In this document: positions 44,953 through 55,328 of the stretch, in pieces
Position numbering within the stretch: the stretch's first letter is position 1
Layout of the letters: every line of letters starts with the position of its first letter
Assembly: GCA_015501075.1 (NCBI GenBank)
Contig: JADNYJ010000026.1
Span: forward strand, 1 to 64,000
Direction of reading: 5' to 3'
Length of the DNA: 64,000 bases
From: Gymnopilus junonius
Lineage: Eukaryota; Basidiomycota; Agaricomycetes; Agaricales; Galerinaceae
The notes under the pieces: model-generated
What the model saw: only the letters and a program-made list of their open reading frames with translations
Database searches by the model: none
What the model was told of the DNA's origin: nothing
Made by a program: the position numbers and the translations under genes

Positions 44953-46317
44953 CTAATGGACAGTTAGGATAAAAACACACATCATGAAATCAGGCGAAGC
45001 AAACCTCTCGATATCAAAAACACGACGAGACCCTTGCCAGCCAGCGGCAAGTTCAGTGGGCTTATTATCCTCAAATGGTGGGTTCTCGGTGGCGCACCAT
45101 ACGGCCACGATATCATGCAACTCCATGGCATCCTTGCCGAACTGCAACATAATCTCACGGGTCCTTTCCAAGAAGGAGCTTGTAAAATGGGTCAAAGGTG
45201 ATTTATCTTCGGAAACTGAGGGAATTTGCGTGCTGTGAAAAGCCGGGTCGACGATCTCTTCGTAGGCGCGAAAAGGAATTTCATGAGGAGTAGTGATATC
45301 AAGCGGTAGCATGACGAATCGGTCCAGCGGAACACCTTGCTCCGAAAGCAAGAGCTCTTTGACGGCGTAAGGATCGGCAAAAAAATTGACTTGAAACCTT
45401 AGAATGAATATCGAAGATCATAGGTGTACAATATTTTTGACAACTCACACTCGGCTACGGGGCTTGTGTTCCCAGGCACATCCAAAGCACCTCCCATGCA
45501 AACGATTCGACCGATACGGTCTCTTATCAACTGGTTCTCTTTTCGCATCATCAAGGCCAGCGTCGTAAGAGGTCCAAGAGCGACATAAGTGACACTTCTC
45601 GCTGGTTGCGACTTTAGGATATCAATGGCTACATCAGCCCCCGAACGGCTTGTCATTTCTAGAAATGGATGACAATCGGATAGGGACTCTAAGAACAATT
45701 CTGGATGACGGTCAGTGATGTCTCCCAGACCATCTCTGGTAATGCCCAGACATTAGCTATTCAACCTAAAAGAAATAATAGGAGGCACCTTCCGTGAAAA
45801 TACTGTGCACTGTGGATTTCGCCCTCTAGGGGAGCTACCGCTCCTCTTGCAAGGATAGGTCTTTTCTTGGAATTGAAGTTCGGGAAACGCGAACTTTCCA
45901 AGGGATTGCGTTCTAGGAAGCATTCTATCGCTCTATATGCCTTCAAAATATTTAAGCTGCATGAGATCAGCTTCCATTTACACTGGCAATGCCGATTGAC
46001 TTGCTAAGACGAATCCGAATCCGTATTACCTTGATGTTATCAAAATCAGCGACATATCTTGAGTATACTAGGGTCACTTACCATATGACACGGTATAAGC
46101 GAGTATTTCTATCTCCGGGGATGCTATAGCGAACAAACTGTCCCGACTGTTTAATATTGCTCCTCGACAAGTCCTACTGCTGTGATCGGACTGACATTGC
46201 GATGATGTCATCTACTCCTGGGTCTGTGTCGACTGAGAAGGGATTAAGGCGGGCAATTAAATGGCTCTCGAAAGACTTACTAATGACCGGGATGGGGGAT
46301 GCTAAAGGAGAAGCCAT
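44953..46317 (-). CDS. Inosine-uridine preferring nucleoside hydrolase
   Basis: Splits nucleosides into base and ribose in purine/pyrimidine salvage. The first exon at 46317 (MASPLASPIPVI) splices across an intron to give VIIDTDPGVDDIIAM, the DxDxxxDD calcium-binding signature of the family. Later exons read EIEILAYTVSYG, FHGRDGLGDITDRHPELFLE, ATYVALGPLTTLALMMR-like VTYVALGPLTTLALMMRKEN, IVCMGGALDVPGNTSPVAEC and MELHDIVAVWCATENPPF with the catalytic His-Asp region. It ends MCVFILTVH. About 370 residues and five to six introns. Complete. Its start lies only 21 bp past the stop of the next gene upstream. Confidence 0.88.
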
Positions 46318-46338
46318 ATACTCAATCAGAGCAATTGA

Positions 46339-47451
46339 TCAAGAAGAAACACTGGCATCAATAATCCAAAAACGAGTAATTGTAATTAATGATAACAACA
46401 TGTCTTTATTTCGCCTTTCTCCGCTTCCTCTGCTCTTTTTCCACGATCTGGAGACAAAGATCGTCACTGGAATACTAACCGAATACTCTTTGCCTACCTT
46501 TTGTTCAAACTTGTCCAAACCTCCACAGAACTCATGGATAGTATGTAGTCGGTCAATGTCTTCCTGGCGTTCAGTTCCTTCGTACCAGACCTCCCCCATG
46601 GGCTGAAATCTTGAGATTTTCCGCTGTTCCACTAGATCGAACAGTAGCTTTGCATAGTTCCCTTCTCTCAGACGTCGCCGAGACTCTGCTTTCCATGGCG
46701 TCTTCTTCCTTTGTATCCTGTGCACTGCAAGTGCTAGAAGTGCAAGCTCATGTAGGAACATGGCGGTCTCCTCTTGCTTCCCTCTTTCCCTTGCCCAATC
46801 CTTACCTTGCGCTCCGAACGTAATCGCGCCAAGTTCCAGATCCCTTCGACCATAGCCATGCCGTTGCAGTTTCGACTGTCTGTTGATTATCACATGAGGC
46901 ACTGCAACTGACCGACGAGGTCTCCAAGTACTCATGTCATCTCCAACCTCCCCGTCACCATTATAGTCATAAGCCTCCAAACCCTGTTGGGGAGATGCTC
47001 TCTCCCATGTCCACTCCCTCTCCAATCTAATGTAGCCCATGGCCCCTTGGAAGTCCATACCACTCACGACCAGATATTCAGCCTCTCTCTCAGGTACCTT
47101 TTGCCACCAATCCAGCTCTACTCCATCCCTATCGAAGTCCTGCACCTGCCTATACCCCCCTGCCCCGTCGTACGGGACTCCAGGGTCGACATATTTCCGT
47201 CTGTGGGGCTCCCGCATGAGATGCACCTCCTTGACCTTTGCGGCATTCTGCAGCTCTACGCGTGCCGAGAAGCGCTGGGAGAGCGCCCAGCAATAGGAAG
47301 TAATACTTAGATCAAGGGTGTCGCCCTCCGCTCCGGTGAGGCCATATTGTTCTTCACCTTCTTTAAGAATGTCGAACTCAGGGCCATTTATATCGTAGGT
47401 GACGGGCAGACCGAAACAACGCCTAAAGAGAGTGGAAAGAAAAGAAGGCAT
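46339..47451 (-). CDS. Hypothetical protein, 370 residues, single exon
   Basis: One uninterrupted frame from ATG 47451 (MPSFLSTLFRRCFGLPVTYD), unusual here because nearly all neighbours have introns. It contains many charged stretches (KVKEVHLMREPHRRKY, RHGYGRRDLELGAITFGAQG, VHRIQRKKTPWKAESRRRLR) and a DYNGDGEVGDDM stretch that looks like an EF-hand loop but stands alone. The N-terminus is mildly hydrophobic and basic, like a weak signal or mitochondrial leader. No family recognised. It stops 21 bp before the nucleoside hydrolase start on the same strand and is divergent from RACK1. Confidence 0.6.
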   Translation of the reverse strand: MPSFLSTLFRRCFGLPVTYDINGPEFDILKEGEEQYGLTGAEGDTLDLSITSYCWALSQRFSARVELQNAAKVKEVHLMREPHRRKYVDPGVPYDGAGGYRQVQDFDRDGVELDWWQKVPEREAEYLVVSGMDFQGAMGYIRLEREWTWERASPQQGLEAYDYNGDGEVGDDMSTWRPRRSVAVPHVIINRQSKLQRHGYGRRDLELGAITFGAQGKDWARERGKQEETAMFLHELALLALAVHRIQRKKTPWKAESRRRLREGNYAKLLFDLVEQRKISRFQPMGEVWYEGTERQEDIDRLHTIHEFCGGLDKFEQKVGKEYSVSIPVTIFVSRSWKKSRGSGERRNKDMLLSLITITRFWIIDASVSS

Positions 47452-47597
47452 GTATTGGTCTGAGACGAGACGAGAGCGATAAGATAAGATGGAATGAGAT
47501 CAAGGGGATTGCCGGGAACTGTATAGTTGTCACGGTGGCTGGTGTGACAGTCTTCTCTGACCAAGTTCATCGAGGTCGACATCTCTGACAACACAAA
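47452..47597. promoter_or_regulatory. Divergent promoter, hypothetical / RACK1
   Basis: A 146-bp region serves both a highly expressed ribosomal protein gene (RACK1) and an unknown gene. No TATA box seen. Confidence 0.4.
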
Positions 47598-48877
47598 ATG
47601 ACTGAGTCGCTTCGTTTCCTCGGTTCGCTGGAGGGCCACAAAGGATGGGTCACTGCCATTGCCACCTCCTCAGAAAACCCTGATATGATCTTGACCGCCT
47701 CCCGGGGTATGCTGTCTTTTCCTCGATATTTTGCATCCCCGTTAATTCTTCAAATAACCAGACAAGACTATCATTGTTTGGCAATTGACGCGCGAGGAGG
47801 ACTCCTACGGATACCCTAAGCGCATTCTTCACGGCCACAACCATTTCGTCTCCGATGTCGTTATTTCTTCTGACGGTCAATTCGCCCTTTCTTCGTCCTG
47901 GGACCACACTCTCCGTCTTTGGGATCTTAACACCGGCTTGACCACCCGCCGCTTTGTTGGACACACTTCCGACGTACTTTCCGTCAGCTTCAGCGCAGAC
48001 AACCGACAGATCGTCTCAGGCTCGCGTGACAGAACTATCAAGCTCTGGAATACCCTCGGAGAGTGCAAGTATGACATCAAGGAGGAAGGTCACACCGAAT
48101 GGTTCGTATTTCTCTTCTCCCCTTCATTGGCATTGCAATTGATAGATCAATACTCCAGGGTTTCCTGCGTACGATTCAGCCCTAACGTCCTCAACCCCGT
48201 TATCGTATCTTGCGGTTGGGACAAAGTGGTCAAGGTAAGAGAGATTCCTTCTTGTCATTCTTGCCCTTTCTGGCACATGATGCTATATCTTTATATTTGC
48301 TACTTCAGAGAGTTCGCTCTATGAGACCACTTTTTCCACCAAGATCTCTGATGCCTTATTTTGATCTCATTCAAATTGGACTTGAACTCATTTGTTCTGT
48401 TTAGGTCTGGGAGCTTTCCAAGTTTAAACTGAAGACCAATCACTATGGCCACACTGGCTACATTAACACTGTCTCTGTCTCCCCTGACGGCTCACTCGCC
48501 GCCTCTGGTGGCAAGGATGGTATTACCATGCTCTGGGACTTGAATGAGGGCAAACACCTCTACTCCCTTGAGGCCGGCGACATCGTCAATGCTCTTGTCT
48601 TCTCCCCCAACCGTTACTGGCTCTGCGCCGCCACTTCCAGCTGCGTCAAAATTTTCGACCTCGAGAGCAAGTGAGTGCATTCATGACTCTCTCTAAATCC
48701 TTACCTACTAACTTGTACCCTAGATCAATTGTTGATGAGCTCAAGCCCGCTTACACTGATGTGCGTGAGGATGCTAGACAACCTGAATGTGTGTCCATTG
48801 CTTGGTCCGCCGATGGTCAGACCCTGTTCGCAGGTTTCACTGACAACCAGCTCCGTGTCTGGACCGTCACGTCATAA
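47598..48877 (+). CDS. RACK1: RACK1 / Cpc2 ribosome-bound WD40 protein
   Basis: A seven-bladed WD40 propeller bound to the head of the 40S subunit; it links translation to signalling and amino-acid control (Asc1/Cpc2 in fungi). The start is ATG 47598 ([20 protein letters not shown]). Blades follow: [90 protein letters not shown] and [19 protein letters not shown]. It ends [11 protein letters not shown]. Four introns; three are 50-60 bp, but intron 3 (48235-48404) is 170 bp because it carries a snoRNA. Length is about 315 residues, normal for the family. Complete. Confidence 0.96.
48272..48355 (+). ncRNA. U24: Box C/D snoRNA U24 (snR24) in RACK1 intron 3
   Basis: Inside the 170-bp intron, GGCA (48272) pairs with TGCC (48352-48355) as a closing stem. 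C box ATGATGC is at 48277-48283 and D box CTGA at 48348-48351. Just before the D box is CACCAAGATCT, the conserved U24 guide that directs 2'-O-methylation in the large rRNA. The internal ATATTTGCTACTTCAGAG and TATGAGAC (C' box) also match yeast snR24 as I remember it. In Saccharomyces snR24 sits in the intron of ASC1, the RACK1 orthologue, so the host relation is kept. Methylation targets here are inferred from that family. Confidence 0.88.
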
Positions 48878-48992
48878 AATCCTTTACCTGTATTTACGAG
48901 TTGGAGCCTCACGAGATATGTTTTCTTATTCTTGTACTCGCAAAATGACCAAAAAAATTGCCGAAAATCGAAAGTACTTTTTTTGAAAGAAT

Positions 48993-49980
48993 TCAAAGCG
49001 TGGAGGCTTCCTTGATATCCCGGACTCGTTCGTTCCAATCCCACTTGTCCTGCCCATTAAAATCGATCTTCATTCCACTATAGCTCATGTTGAACTGGAG
49101 TTCGCAAATGTGAGAGGCTCGAGCACGCCAGCTGTCTCCTCTGTGACCAAGCATTACTTTTAATTAGCGAAAAATAATAAGGGACATACGTAGCTGTCCC
49201 GTAAAAATCTCCCTCCTGACTAACGACGCGGACGCATTCGTCCTTGTTGGAATTTGCATCATAAATCCATAGGTTTTTGCCTGTGTATATTTCCTGCCAA
49301 CCCCCTTGGTCAATCAAGGGATTTTGGGGCGATATCCTTTTCCTGTCTGGTCCAGGGCTTGGCGCTTGACGGACGTCAACATCACTGAAAAGACGAAGAG
49401 CTTTGATATTGGAGATATCTCTTAGCCTGGACCGTTCAACTTCATTGGAGGGGATGATGAACTTGATTATGTCCGGACTTTCTCCAGAGGAGTCCGAATC
49501 ATCGTCGTGAGCATTTGCAGGAGATTCGGTGACATCCTGCATGCGGACATCCTCTGGTGATGTAGCCTCACGGGCTGCTTCTGCGTCCCCATTTGTAAGA
49601 TCTGATATTAGTTCCTTCTGCGCCGTTTGGACCTTCTGGCAAAAAGCGTCCCAGGCCTCGTCATGGCTGAAATCGGTACGAATTATAAGTCCCAGTTCTC
49701 CATCTTCGAGGACTGGGTCTAATGGATCAGGATCTGTTTCAAACTTGTGGAAATGACAATTAGCAAAAAAGAAGAAAACTCCTATTGGATGTTAAACCAA
49801 CCAACTCTCCGGATAGGCCGGTTTCTGTGGTACAATTATCCGACGCCAGGAGAGGCCAAGATTCATAAAGAACACGCAGACGCCATTTCCGCCGTCCTTC
49901 CATCGGATACTGAGCTTTTACAGCTTCATACCGCCGCTACAAGGAGACACGAAAAGTCAAGAACTGGCAAGAGACAGTGA
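48993..49980 (-). CDS. Hypothetical protein with acidic region
   Basis: The C-terminal two exons are clear: RDISNIKALRLFSDVDVRQA, NLWIYDANSNKDECVRVVSQ and EGDFYGTA, spliced to GDSWRARASHICELQFNMSY and DWNERVRDIKEASTL with TGA at 48993. Before them is an exon with LGLIIRTDFSHDEAWDAF, which recalls short DUF6924-type domains, and an acidic patch (AHDDDSDSSGESPD). An upstream exon at about 49,815-49,945 (RRYEAVKAQYPMEGRRKWRL) may be the N-terminus of this gene or a separate small gene. The start codon is not fixed. Convergent with RACK1. No function assigned. Confidence 0.5.
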
Positions 49981-50312
49981 TCGAAGGGCTGGCATCGAAC
50001 CACTAGCGCTTTTCGGAAAACTGGATGGACCATGACAGCAGAGATAATGAGAGTAGAGTCCAGAGAGAGCGAAAGAGCCGGGCCGGATTAGACTGGCACC
50101 TGACGGAGCGTTGGTATGCTTCTCCTACTCCAACGCACCTCTGCCATGTCCCATGCTCGCTCCCTGCTTTCCCATTGGGTCCTAAAAACAACTCTCTTTG
50201 AATGCTAAACGAAATGGTCTCCAATAAATACGGCCCACCTTCCCAGCTGCTTCTAGCTCCTCTTTTCGAAGAGTTTATCCTGACGCCTATCTCATACTTG
50301 GTGTAATTCACA
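49981..50312. promoter_or_regulatory. Promoter region of MFS gene
   Basis: A 330-bp region between the 5' side of the hypothetical minus gene and the MFS start. It carries a tRNA-like fragment on the minus strand (B-box-like GGTTCGATGCC near 49,992-50,002) that does not fold as a tRNA. Confidence 0.3.
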
Positions 50313-52433
50313 ATGCCAGAAGCAGCTACAAGCGCTGCTGCCTCACCTCTCACAGGTAACATGTTATTTCCCTTCGATGACATTGTCTTAAGTTTCTTAT
50401 TGTCGTTCTTGCAGGTTCCCAACTTGGTAGGGGCCAGTGGGCTTTCGCCTTTGCTCTTGTCACGTCTTTATTTTTTACATGTGTGTATAATATCTAACAA
50501 ACTATTTTGTCTAATCTCTTCCGAACAGGGGGTTTTGCTTATGGCGTATGGTCAATGACATACGTTGTCCGCTCGGTCTGACATGTTTTATCCAGCTCCT
50601 CGATGTCTTGAATGCTCATTTCCAAGTCATCTTCAAAATTGACAAGACACAGAGCACATTGCTACAGCTAGCGTACTTCGGTGCCTACGTGGTTTTCTCG
50701 CCCGTCGCCGGGATATTTGTCAGTTCCTTATTTTTCGGTATCAAGATATGTACCCTGATAGTTATCGTGTAGATGAGAAAGCGGGGTTACAAGGTATGAA
50801 CTATTAATCATTTCTTCAATCCATCCAAATGCTTCTGAAGGCTGGCATACATCTCGGCCTCACGTTATATAGTTTAGGTAAAGCTTCTAGCCTTACATTC
50901 CTGTTATATGCTAACACCCTTTCTATGTAGGGGCTGTATTTTTCTGGCCTTCAGCAAAATTTGCCAAGTACGGTGGCTTTGTTGGCTGCACGTTTGTAAT
51001 TGGTAAGAATAATCTAGAGGCAACGTCACTCTAAATTGTTCACTGTCTCTTCAGGCTGTGGGCTTGCCACTCTCGAAGTAGCCGCCAACTCATACATCGC
51101 TGTGTTGGGTACACCTCAGTATGCTGCCGCTAGATTAAACTTTAGTCAAGGCTTCCAAGGGGTAGCATCCTTTGCCGGACCTCTCATTGCCTCGCGGTGG
51201 TTCTTTTTGGGAGCCAACGCCACCGGACTGGCTACTGTCCAATGGTATGTTCTACCATCTTGCATTAAAACGCATAATTGACTGCCGTCAGGGTTTACCT
51301 TGCAGTCGCTGGTCTCGGTGTAGTTTTGAATATATTGTTTTAGTGGGTATCCGTTTGCATCTAGGTTTAGTTACACAGTCATATCGTAATTTTACAGCTT
51401 CTGCAATCTGCCAGAAATAGAGGAAGAGGCCACACTGTACCAATTACCAGGAGAAGTGGAAGTAGAGCCATTTAGAAAGCAGTACAGGTGTATCTTTGGC
51501 TATGTTGCCCAGACTGCTTACGTGTAAGCTACATTTTGGAGCCAGAGGCACTAACGCTAATGGCCCAAAATCCAGAGGCGCTCAGGTCGGCGTAGCTTCT
51601 CTGGCCGTCAACTTCATGGTGGAACAGGGTATCGGCCTTAGTTCATCAAGGGCGAGTCAACTGTTCTCGTTTTGCCAGATGACCTTTACAGCTGGAAGGT
51701 ACGACTTTCACTGCAGCCGCCATGTGTAGAAATGAATTGCCCCTTGTTAATAGGTTCATTGGCGTGTTTATCCTGAACTTTGTTGATCCTGCACTGCTCC
51801 TTAGCATTTATGGCTTCGCCTGCTGTACATTTTCAGTGGCCATTGCATTCGCGACAGGACAAGCCGGTGTTGGGTGTCTCTTTGGCCTCTTCTTCTTCGA
51901 ATCTATTTGCTATCCGGTAGGCTATTTATATAAAAAATTTGATTTTTTTTTGGACTCAATGCTGTTGACAGTGCATTTTTACTCTGGGAACGAAGAATCT
52001 GGGGGTTCACACAAAGCAGGGGTCCGGTCTCATAGTCATGGTAAGCAAAGGCTCTAAATCACAGAACGCAAACCTAACGTGAGTAGGGTGTCGGTGGAGG
52101 TGCATGGTACCCTCCGGCACAGGCATCAGTCGCAGATAGGGTATCGACCAGGAGATCATACTTGGTCCCATTTTCAGGATACGTTGCAATGACAATCTAT
52201 GCGGTGTAAGTGCCTTCTTTCCTATACAACGTTATATGATAACAATCTTGAAATCTAGTGGCTTGGTGGTTGACCAGTCGTTGAAGGAAGGTTTCCGCCT
52301 GAGGAATCGGGAAGAGTCGGTCAATCAACCAAGGCCATCAACCGAGGAAGAAGGGAAATCTGAAGAACAGCAAAGCGATAACGATGAAAAGAAGGAGTTG
52401 GAGGGCTCAGTGGAAGAGGTTAAGAGCAACTGA
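50313..52433 (+). CDS. MFS sugar transporter, L-fucose permease-like (FucP/HsrA)
   Basis: The start is ATG 50313 (MPEAATSAAASPLTG), spliced into QWAFALVTSLFFTWGF and AYGLLDVLNAHFQVIFKIDK, the TM1 block typical of FucP-type sugar/proton symporters. Further helices are LLQLAYFGAYVVFSPVAGIF, GCTFVIGCGLATLEVAANSY, FSQGFQGVASFAGPLIASRW, FMVEQGIGLSSSRASQLFSF and GRFIGVFILNFVDPALLLS, then PFSGYVAMTIYAVGLVVDQS. It ends in a hydrophilic Glu-rich tail (EEEGKSEEQQSDNDEKKELE). About twelve short introns. Substrate (fucose, glucose or galactose) cannot be told from sequence. Looks complete. Confidence 0.85.
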
Positions 52434-52516
52434 ATGTTCTGTAATGATCTGGGACAACTCATGCTTGGAACGTTTCTACGAAAGCAATGATATTCATGGG
52501 TATCTAGAAATGTATG

Positions 52517-53187
52517 TCATACAGCCGATGTCCGTGAACCGGCAATACGGTCAACGACCTGCATACCATAAAGGAAAGAGTTAGAGCAAGCGAGCATACG
52601 AGCGCGGTCACAAAAGCACCCACAGTCGATATGTATGGCAGGGACAGAAGGGTCCCAATGAATGGTAGTTGTCGTAGGAACGTGATAACAACCGGGAAAA
52701 AGTCACTGTTTCCGCATACAAGTTAGTCTAGATTCGCCGACCGACTGGCTTCTACGTGTAAAAGTCACGCACCCAAACAAGTTCAAGAATCCAAACGTCT
52801 CAACGACAACACCGACAAACGGCCACTTGATGAAGACCAATAAAACCCCGCCGAGGAAGCATACGGTTCCCCTGATTTTTTGTTTTCGCGCAAAGAAATA
52901 GAACGTCTTTTGAGGACCAATGATTAATGTGAGCCCGGAGACGAAGAGGACCTGCGCGGTTCGACACATTGAGAACTGTGACCCGGTAATGATCTAGAAG
53001 GACGCACATTTCCAAGAGCAAGTAATGCGCCGTCAAAGAAAAGCAAGACACCCAAGAGCATGAAGAGGGCTCCGAAAGTTGTGAGGGCTACGCCAATTTC
53101 TAGATGGGTAATGTCAGTTATATTCAAGGCAAGGTTCTCTCATTCTCAAATATGGGGCGACTGACTCTGAGCATCCGATAACCACAT
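52517..53187 (-). CDS. GOT1: Golgi traffic protein GOT1
   Basis: A small tetraspan protein of ER-Golgi COPII vesicles, needed for fusion with the cis-Golgi. Splicing a tiny first exon at 53187 (MWLSDAQ) to IGVALTTFGALFMLLGVLLF gives the proper start. VLFVSGLTLIIGPQKTFYFF and ARKQKIRGTVCFLGGVLLVF follow, then FIKWPFVGVVVETFGFLNLF with GDFFPVVITFLRQLPFIGTL. A last splice joins LSLPYIST to VVDRIAGSRTSAV and TGA at 52517, matching the family end (VDRLAG). About 140 residues; four introns. Complete. The 3' ends of GOT1 and the MFS gene lie 83 bp apart. Confidence 0.92.
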
Positions 53188-53691
53188 CTTGCAGTAATTA
53201 TTAGGAGAGGAAGAATAAAGTTGTGGAAAACAAGAAAAGTTAGATGGCGGAGAAGAGCCAAGGGCGAGTAGGTGTCCAGCTCAGCGTGTGACGAGCTGCA
53301 ACATACGCAGTCACGGTACTTTACTTGTCTATGTACTCGTGGAACCCCCGAATTCGAGGCTCAATTTATGCCTCTGCGCAGTTGAATTGTACATTGAATA
53401 ACATTGACAATGAATAATAATCGTATCAACAGCGTATATGGAAACATTGACACGCCACACTACCAGGTTCATATATAATGATTACTAAGCCCCAGGAAGA
53501 GGAAAGACTCGGGTGGCATGTATTGCTGTAAATCTTAATTAATAAATAGGTCGAGAAAGCATTCGAATGAGGTGAAAATAAAAATGTCACAGAGTGAGTA
53601 TCATAGGGAGTTGCAATGATGTCGTGTAGCATAAAAAAAGGGGATTTAAGTAGAACGCATCAAATCAGAGTTCGCAGAGGTGGTCAAAATT
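53188..53691. other. Intergenic, no gene seen
   Basis: About 500 bp between the GOT1 start and the end of the next minus-strand gene. AT-rich on the right side. It probably contains the GOT1 promoter. Confidence 0.45.
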
Positions 53692-55112
53692 CTATCGAGC
53701 AGCGGCATTCTTTGCCCGAATGACGCGGTCAAATGACTCCCTCATTGGAGTGCGTCTTGAGAGAACCGTGAGGTGGTTATGCAAATAAGGGACAGGAAGA
53801 AGTGGGTGTATGCCTTCTACATTGGCGTGGGGATTGACAGGGGGGAAGAAGGCTATCGGCTGTGGCGAAGGCGGGCGCGTTACAGTCGGGAGGTGTGTCA
53901 AAGAGGACAGAGCAGCTGAAGAGGATGAAGTAGACATCGTCGACAGAGTGCGCGTGCGGTCATGGGTCCTCGGCATCTCCCTGATAATAGTCGAATGAAC
54001 GGGAACGGTGTTGACCGATCCTGTGGAAGAAAAAGAAGTACGTCGGTCGTGCGGGAAAGATGAATGTGGAAGATCAGTCGAGAGAGGTGATCCTGACGAC
54101 GTTTTCAAGCTCGTAGGGGAAGACGATAGGTGATGATGCTTCGAGGCGCCCTCGAATTCACTATCAGGCGGTGTGGTTGATATTTGTGGAAGAGCAGCAC
54201 TAGGTAAGACAGTCAAGGGGGCCAGCGGCTGCTGTTTCGGCACAATACCAATTTGTCCGTGAGAGATGCCGCGTATTAGAGGATGAGGACGTAAAGCAAG
54301 CTCCGATTTGCTTTGCGAAGAGTGGGTGGAAGGCGGCCGTGAACGACGGTGGTTGTTAGGGTTGGGAGCCTGTCGAACATGAGGTTCGCTTGGTGGCATG
54401 GGTGGAGCCGTGGCAGGATGCGGCTGAGCAAGTTTAGGGGGGTTAGGTTGCGCAGTAGTAGTATGATCTAATCTTTGCAAGGCTTCAAAATCTGTCGGGC
54501 GGGCTGTCGGTACACGAGTGAGGATAGCATCGGATTTAGCAGGATGTGGTTGGGTTTGAGCTTGGCGAGGTTGTGGCGGGATTTGAACGTTCAGTATAGC
54601 TCGATCGGGGCCGTCAGCCTCTGATGCTGTGTCGGATGAGTCTGAATTACGGTGATTAGGGGTTGCAGCACCGCTCTCGCTGGATACCCATTCGTCGTCG
54701 TCGTCCCCTTCTTCACTGGGACTTGCAATGCGGAATGCCTTGCCATTGGGGACCTTGTTGGCCTGTTGTGGGTATTGCGGCGCTACTTGTCGTTTATTTG
54801 TGAGCGCCACATGCTCTCTCGAGTGGACATGCTGGGCACTGTTGACCCGTGCAAAGGGGAGTTTGTTTGGATGGGCCTACAAGCAGGACAATGAGGGAGG
54901 CAACCAAAAAAGAAAAAAAAAAGAAAAAGAGGCAAAACGAACGGGCCACCGACCTCATGTTGATATACAGCCTTCTTAGATTTGTCGGTATGTTTCTGTG
55001 GTTGGGCGTCCTTCTGTGTGAATTGGAGATTGGCGCCCAGTTTAGTAGCAGATGAAGATCGGGAGTGGGGCCGCAGTTGGCCATTGGCTGCTCTCTGCGA
55101 CGGTTTGGGCAT
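53692..55112 (-). CDS. Disordered Pro/Ser/Thr-rich protein of unknown function
   Basis: From ATG 55112 (MPKPSQRAANGQLRPHSRSS) one intron (about 54,875-54,953, very T-rich) joins VYQHE to AHPNKLPFARVNSAQHVHSR. The second exon then runs to 53692. It has a short conserved-looking block, NGKAFRIASPSEEGDDDDEW then VSSESGAATPNHR, and a long stretch of Pro, Ser, His and Thr. The end MRESFDRVIRAKNAAAR is basic and helical. About 450 residues. The acidic-Trp block could be an interaction motif, and the whole resembles fungal regulatory proteins of the TOR/nitrogen type, but I cannot name it. Confidence 0.6.
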
Positions 55113-55328
55113 GGTGAATTCGTGTCGTAAAAATTAGAAATACAACAAGAAATAAAAAGCAGGGCTGCGACCGAACCAGGTTTGCTAGACGCAAAATTCA
55201 CAAGAAGAGAGCTGGAACCATCATCGCAGATACGTAGGGAGAGGCGGTCGTGACGGTAAACCTCTCGTGTGACAGACAATGAAATAGCATGTCACAGAAA
55301 AAGTGGCACTCGACCACCAGCCGCCGCC

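Noticed and set aside
49985..50060. tRNA-like sequence on the minus strand with a GGTTCGATGCC box
   Set aside because: The T arm pairs at only three positions and no acceptor stem or proper A box could be found.
50003..50422. 139-codon minus-strand open frame over the MFS 5' end
   Set aside because: It overlaps the MFS first exon and promoter, lacks any recognisable motif and starts inside an intron.
53810..54000. Plus-strand open frames antisense to the disordered protein gene
   Set aside because: They mirror the low-complexity Pro/Ser coding of the minus strand and show no features of their own.
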